From positions 496,001 to 560,000 of the forward strand of contig JANBVO010000025.1 in assembly GCA_030052745.1 (NCBI GenBank): a DNA stretch of 64,000 nucleotides. Reading direction: 5' to 3'. Under the pieces are notes generated by a model. The model saw only the letters and a program-made list of their open reading frames with translations. It searched no databases and was not told the origin of the DNA. The position numbers and the translations under genes are program-made. Below are positions 21,136 through 33,100 of the stretch, piece by piece. Source of the DNA: Pleurostoma richardsiae. Lineage: Eukaryota > Ascomycota > Sordariomycetes > Calosphaeriales > Pleurostomataceae. Position 1 is the first letter of the stretch. Every line of letters begins with the position of its first letter.

Positions 21136-21610
21136 AGGGGTGAGGATCTATGTGTTCGGGAGTTTGCATTTCATGTCAGTGTTTGAGGGGAGAGGATGCG
21201 GCCGCATGGGAGGCAGAGGGCGTTTTGCCGGCATGGAGAGAGGTCGAGCATCTAGGGGTGCATCGTTGATTGTAGAACAAAAGTGCTATAGGCTACAACA
21301 ACCGTTCTGTGGGTGAGCAGGCCAAGGGTCGGTGTGTCCGTCCCGGTCCCGCAGGACGGACAGGTCGGGCTATTTTACATCTCGGCTCGTATAGATGCCC
21401 ATTACCGGTCTGTCTCCCAAGACCATGCCGAATTTTGCGTCTCTCTCCCATATGCCGTTACCGTCGTTAAACTCGTGAAGGTGCCGTGCTCCTTGAAAAC
21501 AACCCATATCCAAACTCCATGCTTTTTCAGGCAGTGTTGCCGTTTCTGTAAAGAGCTGTGCCGTGTCCACCTTCTTGGGGAGGGGCAGCTGAGCCATGCC
21601 CTTGAGCTGC
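21136..21610. other. Convergent intergenic region
   Basis: This is 475 bp between convergent stop codons and presumably 3' UTRs. Small ORFs on both strands (about 21313-21642) look like chance frames. Confidence 0.3.
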
Positions 21611-22237
21611 TCATTTCATGCTGTACAGGCCCAATTTCTTAAAAAGGCCCTTCCCATGGTGGTGGGGACTCTCCGCCGACGTCTGCGGCCGCTCCGCTGC
21701 CTCGTCGGCCGTAGAAGGGCGGTCGAAACTGACGCCGCTGTCCCTCGGGTGCCCCTTAGCAGCGGGTGCATAGTGCTGGGTGGTGGGTAGTCCCGGCTCC
21801 GTGAGGGTGGGTGAAGAGGGCTCGGCGTCGCTTTCGGCGATGGCGGTGTCGCTGTACATCTGCTCCATCTCCGGGGTGATGACGCCGCGGGAGACGGTGC
21901 GCTGCTTCCAGCTGTTCTTGGAGAGGAAGGAGCGCCGCTGCCGGCTTAGGACCCGACTTATGGAGATGTCATCGGAAGAGATGCACGCGTCAGGGGAGAG
22001 ATTGGCGTCTGGGTGAGGCAGGGTGGTGTTGCCGCCTGCAGGGATCTGTTAGCACTCTCAGACTGACAAGGGCAGGGCTGACATAGCGAGTGAGGACTCA
22101 CGTCCGCAGAAGGGTTCCGGGAAGCCGGTATCTCGGCTGCGGGGCCGGGTGCTGCTAGTAACGCTTTGTGGTATCGAAGTCATGGTGTCGATGCTGGACC
22201 AACTGTTGTATCGAGAACTTGTGCGTCTCCTGAACAT
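21611..22237 (-). CDS. Ser-rich protein of unknown function
   Basis: I propose two exons, 22237-22102 and 22035-21611, with a 66-bp intron (GTGAGT donor, CTGCAG acceptor), giving 186 aa. The start at 22237 (MFRRRTSSRYNSWSS) is the first ATG that leaves a compact, polar protein; the frame is open further upstream, so the N-terminus is uncertain. The protein is rich in Ser, Thr, Pro and Arg and appears disordered. It has several basophilic kinase-type sites (RRRTSS, RQRRSFLS, KQRTVSRG). A short amphipathic C-terminus follows (KGLFKKLGLYSMK). No known domain is visible. The joined frame RGNTTLPHPDANLSPDACIS reads smoothly across the junction, which supports it as a real gene. Function not assignable. 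Confidence 0.5.
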
Positions 22238-24416
22238 GGTGACGGGAACGGTCTTAGCGGGTGTGCCCCAAGTATTATATGCGTGTATGATGTTGTCGTT
22301 GGCCAAGGAAAAGACGTCGGCTGACCCGGGTGCCGTTGGCCCACTGGGGATGCCAGCAACGGAATTAAGAGGCACGGGAAACACGGCACAAGCCAACGCA
22401 AAAGACAGGTGAGGCTAAGGAAGGAGAAGCAACTGGAAAATCGGAATGACCGGCGGCTTGACAGATGCTCAATGACAGTTCCTGATATACACGTGGCGCT
22501 CCCAGCCCTTTACCTTTCGGCTGAGCAGACACAAGAGCTCTCTTGCGTTGCTTGGAGCGTGGGCATCATGCTGGTATAAGAACCACGGACACAATGGGAG
22601 CGGCATCTCTCAAAGATGTTCCGAAATAACCACTGGGCCTACAAAGACGCGCGGAGCAGGCAACGAGAGGCCAGGCCCTGACCGCCTCGAGTGACCGTCC
22701 CCACATCATCGGGATAAATCCAATGCAGCCCTGGGCAACCAACCGCTTGGCCGCGCCGCCGAGGGCACTGCTTTGTCTCCGATCGCTGCGCCGCCAAGTG
22801 ACGAGTGGTGAGGACGAGTTTGTTGAGGCTTACCCTTGGGGACTTGGTGGGGAGCAACGCCACGCCTCGGAAGCGTTTTGGGCGGGCTGACCGGCGGGCC
22901 AAGGAAATTCGGTCAAGCGCGCGCTAGGTGGGGATGACGCCGGCCAAGGCCGGATGCTGGGCCCTTCGTTTCCTTTCGATCTGTAGGTCGGACAGGTCCT
23001 TTGGCTCTTGAGAGGCTGTTTGTTTCGACCAGCACTTTTCCTCTCTGCGAGTTGTATTCGACTTCTCGACGGGCGGTTCGAATACGGCTATACGGGCAGA
23101 ATGCCAACAACGCCGCTCGGACGATGTCAGATGTTTCGGTGGTGCTGGAAGGCGGTCGAGGCCGGCCGTTTGTAACAGCTCTTGCACTGAGAGTTACGGC
23201 AATAAGAGAGTTGTGCAAGCGGACAGTTAGAGGTGCCTTAGGTAGGTAGGTGCCTTAGGTATAACGGGAAAGTTTCTGGAGGAAATAGTGGTAGATGGAT
23301 GTTCGACAGGTTCCGGACGAGTGCGGTGCCGGGGACTGTCAGTCTTTATTGCAGCCATCTCGCATCGAACCGGATGTTCCTGCCAGTTCTTCATTGGGCG
23401 GCGAGCCTGCATCTTGATGCCTCTGCAGGTGCGTCAGTGCTGATTCCAGCCAGCCAGCCATTACGTCGGCAGCGACACTGTACGCTGTTAGGGGGGACCC
23501 GGCAGCTCACTAATATCGGTGATAACGCCGGACCATCTTCCGTCATCAGCAGCTGTGGCAATAGCAAATGGGGACATGCCCGGTTCTGAGACCTGCAGTT
23601 ATCATGGCCTCTCATTCCCGTGACCTGCAATAGCGTCCGGGACGTGTCGCAGCCGGGGCGTGTCCTTCCCAGATCATTCTGGATCACAGGTAGGAAGAAT
23701 GGGCTGTGCAGGTTTTGGGTGCTGAGCAGAGCCAATTGGACAGGGCGAAGCTGTCACGAACCGGCCTTCCTGACGCCCATTGCGCAAGCTGAGAGGGGTT
23801 CCCCAACATTCACCAGCAGCCGGTGGGCGCCGGGATCGATACTGGTCAGTGACATTCGACTCTTAGCTGTTCGTGGTCAGCCACCTGCAGACTGCTGTTC
23901 GTGGTGGTCACTGAGAGGCTGGGAAGGCCTGGCTACCTGATTTCACAGCCAGCCGCCAGCCATTCCGTCATCCCGTCATGCTAGGCAGGCTGGCAGGTAA
24001 CCCAGAATGCCGAGCCGTCCCGAAACGTCCGGGAGGCCACCCACTTGTGCTCTTGTGTGTTGAATAGAAGTCGACATAGAGTCCATGATGGAGTACTATG
24101 CTTTCTGTATAAATATTAGCTACCGATGCCACAGTATAAGGTAGGCACGTTGCGGGATCTCTACAATGCTGCATTGTGATCTACAGTCCGGATGACTCAT
24201 CCGGTGTTCGAGATTGAGCAGCGTGCATCTCGTATCTCGCATTGCACTCGCTTACAACTGCAGCATCTCAAGGCAGCCGTGTATGAGTACGATGTATTAA
24301 AGCTCCAGGTAAGGTCTGACGACCGGAGGACTGTTCCGAGTTGTTTCTGTCCTCCCCAGCGAGGTGTCTAGATCATAGAGCCTCCAGGTAGCAGCCCCGT
24401 CTTGATACCTCTCACC
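22238..24416. other. Gene-free interval with a tandem 14-bp repeat
   Basis: This 2.18-kb interval lies between divergent genes. I see no protein-coding gene; ORFs of 60-115 aa overlap in several frames. It contains two perfect copies of a 14-bp sequence at 23231-23244 and 23248-23261. The composition is mixed, without the AT-richness expected of repeat-induced mutation. Confidence 0.35.
23231..23261. repeat. Tandem 14-bp direct repeat
   Basis: The sequence AGGTGCCTTAGGTA occurs twice, separated by 3 bp (GGT). TAGGT/CCTAAGG-type short repeats are scattered in intergenic DNA of many Sordariomycetes. The role, if any, is unknown. Confidence 0.6.
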
Positions 24417-25268
24417 ATGGCCAAGCAGTTCGGCACGGAAACTCAGGTCGAGTCCGCCAAGCGCATGTACGACGCCCGTGCCGCGAACTATGAGGATTCG
24501 TGGCACCCAGACTACTCCCGCCGCTTCATCGAACTTGTGCCTCTGGTCCCCGGTCAGCGCGTCCTGGATCTCTGCTGCGGCACCGGCCTTGAAGCCTTCC
24601 TCGCCGCCGAGATTGTTGGGGACGCAGGCGAGGTCATCGGCGTGGACGTCTCGGAGGGCATGCTTAGCGTTCTGCGCGGGAGGCAGCAGAGGCAGCCGGA
24701 GCTGGGACGCCGCATCAGGACGCTCCTTCACGACGTGACGAACCTACAGGGCCTCAAGGAGCTTGAGAAAGGCAGCTTCGACGTTGTACTGTGCTCCAGC
24801 GCTTTTGTTCTCTTTGATGATCCAGCCAGGGTCGTCGCTCACTGGCGCGAGTACCTTAGACCGGGCGGCATCGCGGCCATCGACATCACGCATGAGCTCA
24901 ACTTGCGCTCAGGCATGATCCTCGAACGCGTGGCGGACCGGATGGGGGTCACGTTTCCGTCAAACCGCACGTGGGTCAAGTCTGCGGACTCCTTCTGCGA
25001 GATACTAGAGAGAGAGGGATTCACCGTCGAGAACGTCGTGCTACTGGACAAAATTACAGGGGAGCGGTCGACGTACTATAGAGTTGATCAGGCGGACGAG
25101 CAGTTTAACTACATCATCAACACGGCACTGACGAAGAACGTCGCGACAGATGATTTCAAGGAGAAGGCTCGACCGATATTCAGGGAGGAATGGGAGAAGG
25201 AAGCTGTGGATGGTAAGGTCGAGATTGTCGATGCTCTCTACGTATACATCGCGCGCAGAAAGGAGTGA
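24417..25268 (+). CDS. Class I SAM-dependent methyltransferase
   Basis: This is a single exon of 283 aa. The frame opens upstream, but the first real ATG is at 24417 in a strong context (CACCATGG). Motif I is VLDLCCGTGLEAF, with the acidic end of strand 2 in VIGVDVSEGML. Motif II is FDVVLCSSAFVLF, followed by the post-II block 'DPARVVAHWREYLRPGGIAAID'. This is the arrangement of ubiE/arsenite-type small-molecule methyltransferases. The N-terminal block AKRMYDARAANYEDSWHPDY is typical of the family's substrate-binding cap. The methyl acceptor cannot be predicted. Its stop is only 74 bp from that of the convergent HAD gene. Confidence 0.85.
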   Translation: MAKQFGTETQVESAKRMYDARAANYEDSWHPDYSRRFIELVPLVPGQRVLDLCCGTGLEAFLAAEIVGDAGEVIGVDVSEGMLSVLRGRQQRQPELGRRIRTLLHDVTNLQGLKELEKGSFDVVLCSSAFVLFDDPARVVAHWREYLRPGGIAAIDITHELNLRSGMILERVADRMGVTFPSNRTWVKSADSFCEILEREGFTVENVVLLDKITGERSTYYRVDQADEQFNYIINTALTKNVATDDFKEKARPIFREEWEKEAVDGKVEIVDALYVYIARRKE

Positions 25269-25342
25269 AAGTCAAGAGTTAGCTGGCTGCTGATGACAGC
25301 TTGGTAGGTATTTGATGCAGCTTGCTTCCGTTGTGAGTCTGA

Positions 25343-26300
25343 TTATATCTTTGCTTTCGCGAGGCTCATTCTAGGTTTAATGGGAATCCGGGGGTGATCA
25401 CCAGCCAACTTCAATCCTGTCAGCCTTTCCAACTCGTCCACCGCTTCGTAGGTCTTTCCCAGCGGGACCTTGATCGTCCGGAAGCCCTGCTTCCTCGCCT
25501 CCCTGAGATTCTCCCCGATGTCGTCTAGGAAGACAATATCCCCCGCCTGCACGCCAGCCTCCCATCCGAGCGCCTTTCCCCTCTCATCTCTCGCATGCTC
25601 CTGGGCGTAGCGGTCCGTCTCCTTTAACGCGAGCTGATAGATCCTAGAATCGGGCTTCCTGAGCCCGACGTGGGCAGAGGAGATGAAGACGTCAAACAGC
25701 CCCCGAATGGGGCCGGCGAAGAAGTTCTCCTGGTGGAGCGCGTGGCCGGGCGGGAAGATGACCGTGTTACTCAGTGCGGCGAGGATGTACCTGCCGCTGG
25801 CCTTCAAGTTCTGCAATGCCGGGAGCATCCAGGGGTCCGGGCTGGCTGACGACGCCATCATGTCGTGAAAGAGCCATTCGCCGTCTAGATTTGGCAACGG
25901 AGGGATCTCCTTTGGCAAGTTCGAATTCTTGGCTTGCTGGGCGGTGTAGAAGGCTTTCCAGCGGACAGGGTCATGGAGGTCCCTGTTGAAGCCGGCAAAG
26001 AAGTCGTCGTCGAGCCGGATCTCTCCCGTCTCGAGGCGGTGCCAGAACCCAGATGGGGCTGATTTGGAGATTGAGTAGTTCACCCATCCTGGTGGGATGC
26101 CGAGGCCGAGCTCATAGTCGAGGATGGACTGAAATGGAGAGACAACCTGCAAGGAGTGAGCGTCTCAACTGCGCAAATGAGAACATCGTGAAAGGCGCTA
26201 TGCCGCCGTATGGTAGATCTCCACTCTGATTATTGGGCACACTTACACAAACGCCCCCGATGTCGAACAGGATGACTTTGGGCTGCTTCTGATCCGTCAT
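25343..26300 (-). CDS. HAD-superfamily hydrolase-like protein (soluble epoxide hydrolase N-domain type)
   Basis: There are two exons, 26300-26247 and 26146-25343, separated by a 100-bp intron, giving 285 aa. HAD motif I is VILFDIGGVC with nucleophile Asp13. Motif II is AALSNTV. Motif III Lys lies in LRKPDSRIYQLAL. Motif IV is IVFLDDIGENLREAR. An alpha-helical cap lies between motifs I and II. The position two after the nucleophile is Gly instead of the usual general-acid Asp (DxG instead of DxD). This is seen in part of the sEH-N/YihX-like HAD group, so enzyme activity is likely but its type (phosphatase or other) is open. Convergent with the methyltransferase and divergent from rpl5. Confidence 0.85.
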
Positions 26301-26669
26301 TTCTTCAGCGACCCTTGAAAACTGTCAGAAATGAGGCTGGTACCACTGGCATCATGGGATCATGTAAGGAGAAGTTCTTGCCTCGTCGCGATGCCTAACG
26401 GCATGGGACGCCGGGGAAGCAATGCGGAGTCGGCATTTCGCCCGGATGAGCTCCGTACGGGAGGGTGGACCTCGGCATCTCGGAGCCAGTCACGTGATTG
26501 ATGCTGGTCGTCCCCAACCCGACTTGCTGTCCCACACACGGCTGGTGCTGGCTTAGGGTATGCGGGGCCAATTTTCACCCACAATCGGACTCGCGAACTT
26601 TTTGAACTTTCTCTTCCGCAGCACGACGACAACCGGAGCTCAGTGGGATTACGCAGCACAACCGTCAAG
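26301..26669. promoter_or_regulatory. Divergent promoter region HAD gene / rpl5
   Basis: This 369-bp interval has to contain the strong promoter of a ribosomal protein gene. Pyrimidine-rich stretches (for example TTTTTGAACTTTCTCTTCC) lie 40-70 bp before the rpl5 ATG, as is usual near transcription starts of fungal ribosomal protein genes. Confidence 0.4.
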
Positions 26670-27922
26670 ATGGTGAGTTGATACTATGCACCGATCTATT
26701 GCAAAACCAGAAATGGCGCCTGCAATTGAGAGTCGCTGGGCTTTTCGAGAGTCAACGCAAGATGCTTCGGAAGAGAGATTGTTCTGAAGCGCAAATTGCT
26801 GACTCGGGGTGTTCTCTTCTCAGACTTTCCACAAGCTCGTGAAGAACAGCGCGTACTACAGGTGAGTGATACCCTCGATATTCAGGCGGATTGAAGTTTT
26901 TGTTGGACCAGAGATCCTGACAGTCGTGATTCACAGTCGCTTCCAGACCAAGTACAAGCGCAGAAGAGAGGGCAAGACCGACTACTATGCTCGCAAGCGC
27001 CTGATCACCCAGGCCAAGAACAAGTATGGCTCGCCCAAGTACCGCCTGGTCGTCCGCTTCACGAACCGCGACGTATGTGAACCCCATACTGCAGAAAATA
27101 TAGCTGGACGGGACGGTGCTGACTCGAAGGGTTATAGATCATCATGCAGATCATCCACTCCGAGATCTCTGGCGACAAGGTCCTGGCCTCTGCCTACTCC
27201 CACGAGCTCCGCGCCTACGGCATCGAGCACGGTCTGACTAACTGGGCTGCTGCCTACGCCACTGGTCTGCTGATCGCCCGCCGTGTTCTCAAGAAGCTTG
27301 GTCTCGATGAGGACTTCACTGGTGTCGAGGAGGCTGATGGCGAGTTCACCCTGACCGAGGCTGCCGAGACCGACGACGGCGAGCGCCGCCCCTTCAAGGC
27401 CTTCCTTGACGTCGGTCTGGCCCGGACCTCCACTGGTGCCCGTGTCTTCGGTGCCATGAAGGGTGCCTCTGACGGTGGTATCTTTGTCCCTCACTCCGAG
27501 TCCCGGTTCCCCGGTTTCGACATGGAGGTCAGTTGAACTTCTCGCTCACTTGGCGTGATCAGTGATATACTAACTCCCAGCAGTCCAAGGAGCTGGATGC
27601 CGAGACCCTGCGCAAGTACATCTACGGCGGTCACGTCGCTGAGTACATGGAGACCCTGGCCGATGACGATGAGGAGCGCTACAAGAGCCAGTTCCAGAAG
27701 TACATTGACGACGATATCGAGGCTGACGCTCTGGAGGACCTGTACCTGGAGGCCCACAAGGCCATCCGTGAGGACCCCTTCAAGAAGTACGAGAGCGATG
27801 CTCCCAAGAAGACTAAGGAGGAGTGGAAGGCGGAGTCGAAGAAGCACCGCGCTACCAAGCTGTCGCTGGAGGAGCGCAAGGCTCGTGTCCAGGAGAGGAT
27901 CTCCAAGCTGCGCGAGGACTAG
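26670..27922 (+). CDS. rpl5: 60S ribosomal protein L5 (uL18)
   Basis: Component of the large subunit that binds 5S rRNA. There are five coding exons, 26670-26672, 26824-26861, 26937-27072, 27138-27527 and 27584-27922, giving 301 aa, the usual length. The first coding exon is only the ATG: the intron donor GTGAGT follows directly, and the 151-bp intron ends before ACT TTC CAC. Family blocks are [22 protein letters not shown] (read in two pieces across an intron), [38 protein letters not shown], and [19 protein letters not shown]. The final intron ends in a tandem acceptor CAGCAG, so an isoform with one extra Gln is possible. Codon use is strongly biased (CTG, AAG, CGC), as in highly expressed fungal genes. 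Confidence 0.97.
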
Positions 27923-30156
27923 AAAAGTCCTTGTTGTGGTCGCGCATTCTGCAGATCGGTTCCCATGACCCTTTTCTGCCGTTAGGAGTTTTACAAACCG
28001 GAAGGGATTTGCACTCAGGGTCCAGTGGGAAAAAGCCAATGAGAATTTCTAGTCTTTACTAGCGTTGCGGTGTTCTGTGGAAAGTTGCATTGTGGAATAT
28101 GTCTAATGCCGTCACCTTGCTTTTTTCTAGGAAAAGCTAGTGTGACATGAACTTACTTCATCGCCGTCGACTTGCCGGCACTGGATACAGCACGGCAGTT
28201 CTCCATTCGTGCCACGGGTGCAAAATATTCTGTCACATCGCCCGTGTGCATTCTATGGAAGAGCCCTGCTCTCTACCCCTGTAGGTCAAAAAGTACTCAG
28301 ATGAGGTCATTCGAGAAAGAACAATTTTATGCGACGGGTAAAGGAATCCGGAAACGGCGGCGGCCGGTGCAACACGGCAGAAAAATTCGCATGATCTGTC
28401 TCCAAAGATTTGCGCTGCGGAGGATACCCCGGACGCCGGCTGGGAAATGCCATCTGCTGGAATTAGGTAGTCTCAAACACCCAAGCTCCCGAACAGCTTG
28501 ACGGCTTCACAGCCTAGACTGGCTTAGGTGCAACAACACCGGTAGTCAGATTTATCTCCAACGGTGTGCTAAGCTGTGAGGAAAGGACATATGTAAGCAC
28601 CTTCTTTTCCGCAATCTTTGCCCGAGATAGCATCTCGATATACGGGCTAGGACCTCCGGGCCTCAGGCCAGGTCCACATGATAGTGCGCCTAGTGACCGT
28701 CACGTCAGAGAGACGGAGGTTTTGGAGTGATGACCTGGATTTCTAAGCGTGACAGCGCATACGCAGGGCCGAATGGGATGGGCTGGAATACCTCGCAACG
28801 CCAAGGCTCTAGAGAGAGACTGGGAGGGAAGAGCGCGGACGATGGTATTTGTTCGATTGTGGTAAAAAGGCCGACCCTCCGGAACTCCGGAGGAAGTCGG
28901 GGTCTCGACGGCGCTACGAACGGGACCCTGGCACCTGGATCCGCTTTGATCATAGATACGCCCTCGCAACTGCATCGTCTACCACCGTCCGCTTCGTGAG
29001 ATACCGAGTTACCGCGCGGGTGCAGGTAAGCAGAGTAAGCAGTAGGCATGTATAATAGCACAGTAGCTCGACTATGTCAAAAGATCCGTCGATTATCAAG
29101 AACAAAGCCTCAACTTGGCAGCTGGGGCTTCCAGGCCGCAGTTCCCGCATTTTTGCCCCTTCTCCGCCTTCTCTCCCGCATCGAGGGGTACGTTGCCAGA
29201 TGGTCGGGGTCTGGGCCAGACAGAGCACGAGATCAAACCACCGCCTGGCCCGATGGTGTGAGGAGGCCCTGGAGGTCCTCGCCTGCAGAGTTGCAGCGCT
29301 GGTTCATTCTTTTGCCCCCGCCTGGGAGGCTAAAACTTGTCTCTTGGCTCGCAAATCGCGGCCCTGGGACTGGTCCCCTGCCCCCGTTTTGTGACGTCTG
29401 GCGGATGACCTCGATTCGGCTGCTATGAGGTTGTGCTGGAGCCTTGTAAGAGCCTACCAGATTGGGGGCAGTCGGTGGGCGCACAGAGTAGCACGAGGTA
29501 CGGGGTTGCAGGTAATCAGGTACAACGTGCCCCTAGCCATTGCTTGACGTCCGCAGTGGGCGAGGTACATCTGACCCCAAGCCTCCTCTAGTTAGCACCC
29601 AGGTCACTCTTGCCGCACGCCACGCCGAAAGAGTACCTTGGCGATACCGGCGCTCACCTAAGCACGCCGTGTTCCTCAGCAGCAGCGGTATTACCTCAAG
29701 TCGAATCTAACGAAGTACAGAGCACATTCCCTCCCTCCCTCCACCGACCGTCATTCACCAACCATCTCGATACTTTTCTTCTCTCATATCCCTCTCTATC
29801 GCCGCGCTTGCTCCTCCTTTGCTCCCACGCTTCACCTCCCATCGACTACCACCAGCTCCGTGCCCATCTCGCCCACTTTCCCCCGCTGCAACCCCAATCG
29901 AACCATCATGCTTGTCGCCTGTATCACGAGATGGCTGCAGCGCCAGTGACGGGCCCCCACCAATAATCGGACTCCGGGGCTTTGAGCGCAGGCACAGCAA
30001 AAGCAGCTGAAAGAAAGAAACAAACCTTACTAAGACCTCCCGCCCGCCTATTGTCTCGTCCTTCACCTCCTCAAAGGGACGTCGACTTGCTGCTGCATCC
30101 CTACCTACACATAGCTGTTCCTGTCGTGTCCGGTCTGCTGCTGCGCGCGCTTCAGC
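27923..30156. other. Intergenic region rpl5 to mhp1
   Basis: This is 2.23 kb between tandem plus-strand genes. I see no gene. The last ~450 bp is very C/T-rich, consistent with a long 5' leader and promoter for mhp1. ORFs of 60-147 aa here (including 29755-30198 minus) lie in low-information sequence and are rejected. No tRNA-like cloverleaf found. Confidence 0.35.
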
Positions 30157-33100
30157 ATGGAGCAGATACACGGCATTGACGTTAGCTGGATGACCCACGG
30201 GTCACCCAAAGGTGTGTGCTCCCTTCACAATCCCGCATCGCCTATGGCTCTCCTCTTCCCAGCCTCGAGTTTGAGCAAACACATATCCCGACTCTCTTCT
30301 GTATTGTATCTGCTATGGGAGCCATATCTAATCTGCATTTCATCCTAAATAGACAAAGCCGGCAGGATCACGACCACTCGTCGGTCCACCGTCTCTTCGG
30401 AACATCCAAGCCGCGAGTCGCCATCACACAGTCCCCTATCAGCGTCCCCACCACCGCTGTCTCCCACCACCTCTAACGGCCACGATAGCCCGTCTGCAAA
30501 TGCAACAAGCGCACCGAGGCCCATCCCAATTTCCCGGCCTGGATTTCATAGAACCAATTCTTCGGAGAGGAGAACTGATTCGCCGCAAGCGACATCCCTC
30601 GGTTCATCGCCAGCGCGACGCTCATCTTGGTTTTCCAATATATCGCAGAAGTTCTCCACCAGCGCACCCCAGAGCCCCCCGCAGGCAAATCACACCCCGG
30701 CACAGCAGGCGGAAATCTCCGTCCCCAAGATTACTCCCGCGAAGAACGCTGTCTTGCAACATGGTGTCCGGCATCAGGGAGAAGGCCCATACACGCCAGC
30801 TCCTCCGAAGACTGGCCAGGCCGGCATCCTCCATGTCTTTCGACGGCTATCAACCTCGTCGGGGCAGTTAACAGCCGCACACAAGGCGAATGTGAGCAAC
30901 CACGGCCTCGTCGAGCGGCGCGTTCTGAACGTGGATCGCCATCGCGAGCGGTGTGCTCTGCCTGAGTTGGACCAGGCCAAGTTACGGCGAGTGTCCTTTT
31001 CCGTTGATGTGGAGATTGCCCCGATGCCCAAGTATGGAGAAGATGACTCCCTCGCGAAGAAAATTTGTGCTGTGGGAGACCGGGTCCAGAAGCGCAAGAT
31101 CAGCGAGAAGGGCGAGGGCGAGGCGCTCAAGCATCCCCATGCGGTTGAGGACCAGAAAGAGCAGAGCGGTGTGGTAAAGGCGACTGGCGAGCACCTACCC
31201 AAAGAGCCTGAGAAGGAGGGTACGGAGCAGCCAAAGACGGCCAAAGAGGCCCCGAAGACGGTCCAGGACGCCCCGAAGCCAACCCAAGATGTTCCAAAAC
31301 CGGTCCAAGAAGTCTCAAAGACAGCGCAAGAGGCTCCGAAGACGTCTCCAGAGACTAAGGATGCAGTTGATGGTTTGTCTGAAAAGAGCGCTGCCGCCGC
31401 TGAGACGAGAAAGAAAGAGAAGAAAAAGAAGAGCGAGGAAGAACGAAAAGCTAGGAAGGAGCGAAAGCGAAAACTGGCCGAAGCAAATGGGCAGATTCCC
31501 TTAGAACTCTACATAGACTCAGACGACTCCGACAATTTATCGCCAACAAACGGTTCCACGCCGCGAACCCAGCTGGCGCCGACCACCAATCCCGTCCGTA
31601 TATATCGACGGTGTTGCCAGCTGCGCGAGACACCCATTCTCAAGAAAATCACTGAGCAGCTCTCCAATGTCGCCAATACATCTGCGGAGCCTGGCATTGT
31701 CGAGAAGCTAGATCTGACAGGATATTGGATGCAGCTCGCCGATCTGGTGACGTTGGGCGATTACCTCGCCGTCGTGCCTATCAAGGAAGTCATCCTTGAG
31801 AACTGCGGCTTGACCGATGAGGGTCTTCGAGTTATACTAGCCGGGCTCCTTGCTGCTAAGAAGCCGGAGATAAAGAGGAAGAAGCCGGTACCTCAACCTG
31901 ACGGGCTAACGCATCAAGGCGGGTTCGTCGAACGGCTGGTCCTCAAGAACAACAAGATCGGACTCGAGGGTTGGAAACACCTGTGCCTCTTTATCTATAT
32001 GTCTCGGACGCTTAAGATGCTCGATCTATCAAGCATTCCCTTCCCGAAACCCACCGCCACTGTCGCCAATGGTCAGAATGGGCACCAAATGAATGGCAAC
32101 TCTACTCCATCGGACATCTGCAAGCTACTCTCCAAGTCGATAGGGGAACGCCTCGCGGGGTCAAAACTGGAACTGCTGAATCTCGGTGAGACTGGGCTCT
32201 CTAGCCAGCAACTGGGGAATGTCATCGACGGCATCCTGCGCAGCGGCGTTCGGAGGCTTGGGCTTGCGCACCTCGACCTCGACCCTCACGGCTTGGAGCA
32301 CATAACAAATTATCTGAGGAGCGGGAAGTGTGAAGGTCTTGATCTCGGCGGCAACGATCTGCGGGACCACCTCGAGCTCATCTCTGACGCGCTTGACGAC
32401 GCCAATCCTTTGTGGGCTCTCAGTTTGGCTGAATGTAATCTGGTGCCAAAGTCGCTCTGTCAACTTCTGCCGAAATTAGCCAGATTACACAATCTGCGCT
32501 TCATAGATCTCTCCCACAACCGTGATCTCTGCAAATCCGAGCCTAGTGCGATAGGCATTCTTCGAAGGTAAGCACAGGCACGGCCGATTTCTATCACTGA
32601 AAATGACGAAGTATGCTGACATCCTTCTCAAGATATTTGCCTAAGCTGCATTCTCTGAAGCGTATCCACCTTGCGGACATCTCAATGAATTCCGACCAGG
32701 CCATCGCTCTTGCAGAGATTCTTCCCGAGGTACCCCAACTCGCCCATATCAGCCTTGTGGAGAACCCAGAGCTTGTCAAGCTGGCAGACGCGAAGACGGA
32801 GGAGACCCAAGAAGAGGCCTGCGCTCTGTATGCCTCATTGCTTGCTGCTACCCGGGTATCGACAAGTATCGTCTGCGTCGACATCGACGCCCCGTCGGAA
32901 TCTAGTGGTGAGATTGTCAAGGCGCTGGCAAAACAGGTTGTCGCATATTGCTTGCGCAATATGGAACGCCTCCCGCTGGGCAACGCCGTTGCGGTGTTCA
33001 CCGAAACTGCTGCAGCTGCCAATGTCTCCGATCCTTCCTACCCGGTTGTGCTTCAGCATCTCGTCGGGAAGGAGGAGCACGAGCCGGATGAAGTAGACGA

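Noticed and set aside
23060-23090. GGTTCGAAT motif, possible tRNA
   Set aside because: No matching D-arm or acceptor stem around it.
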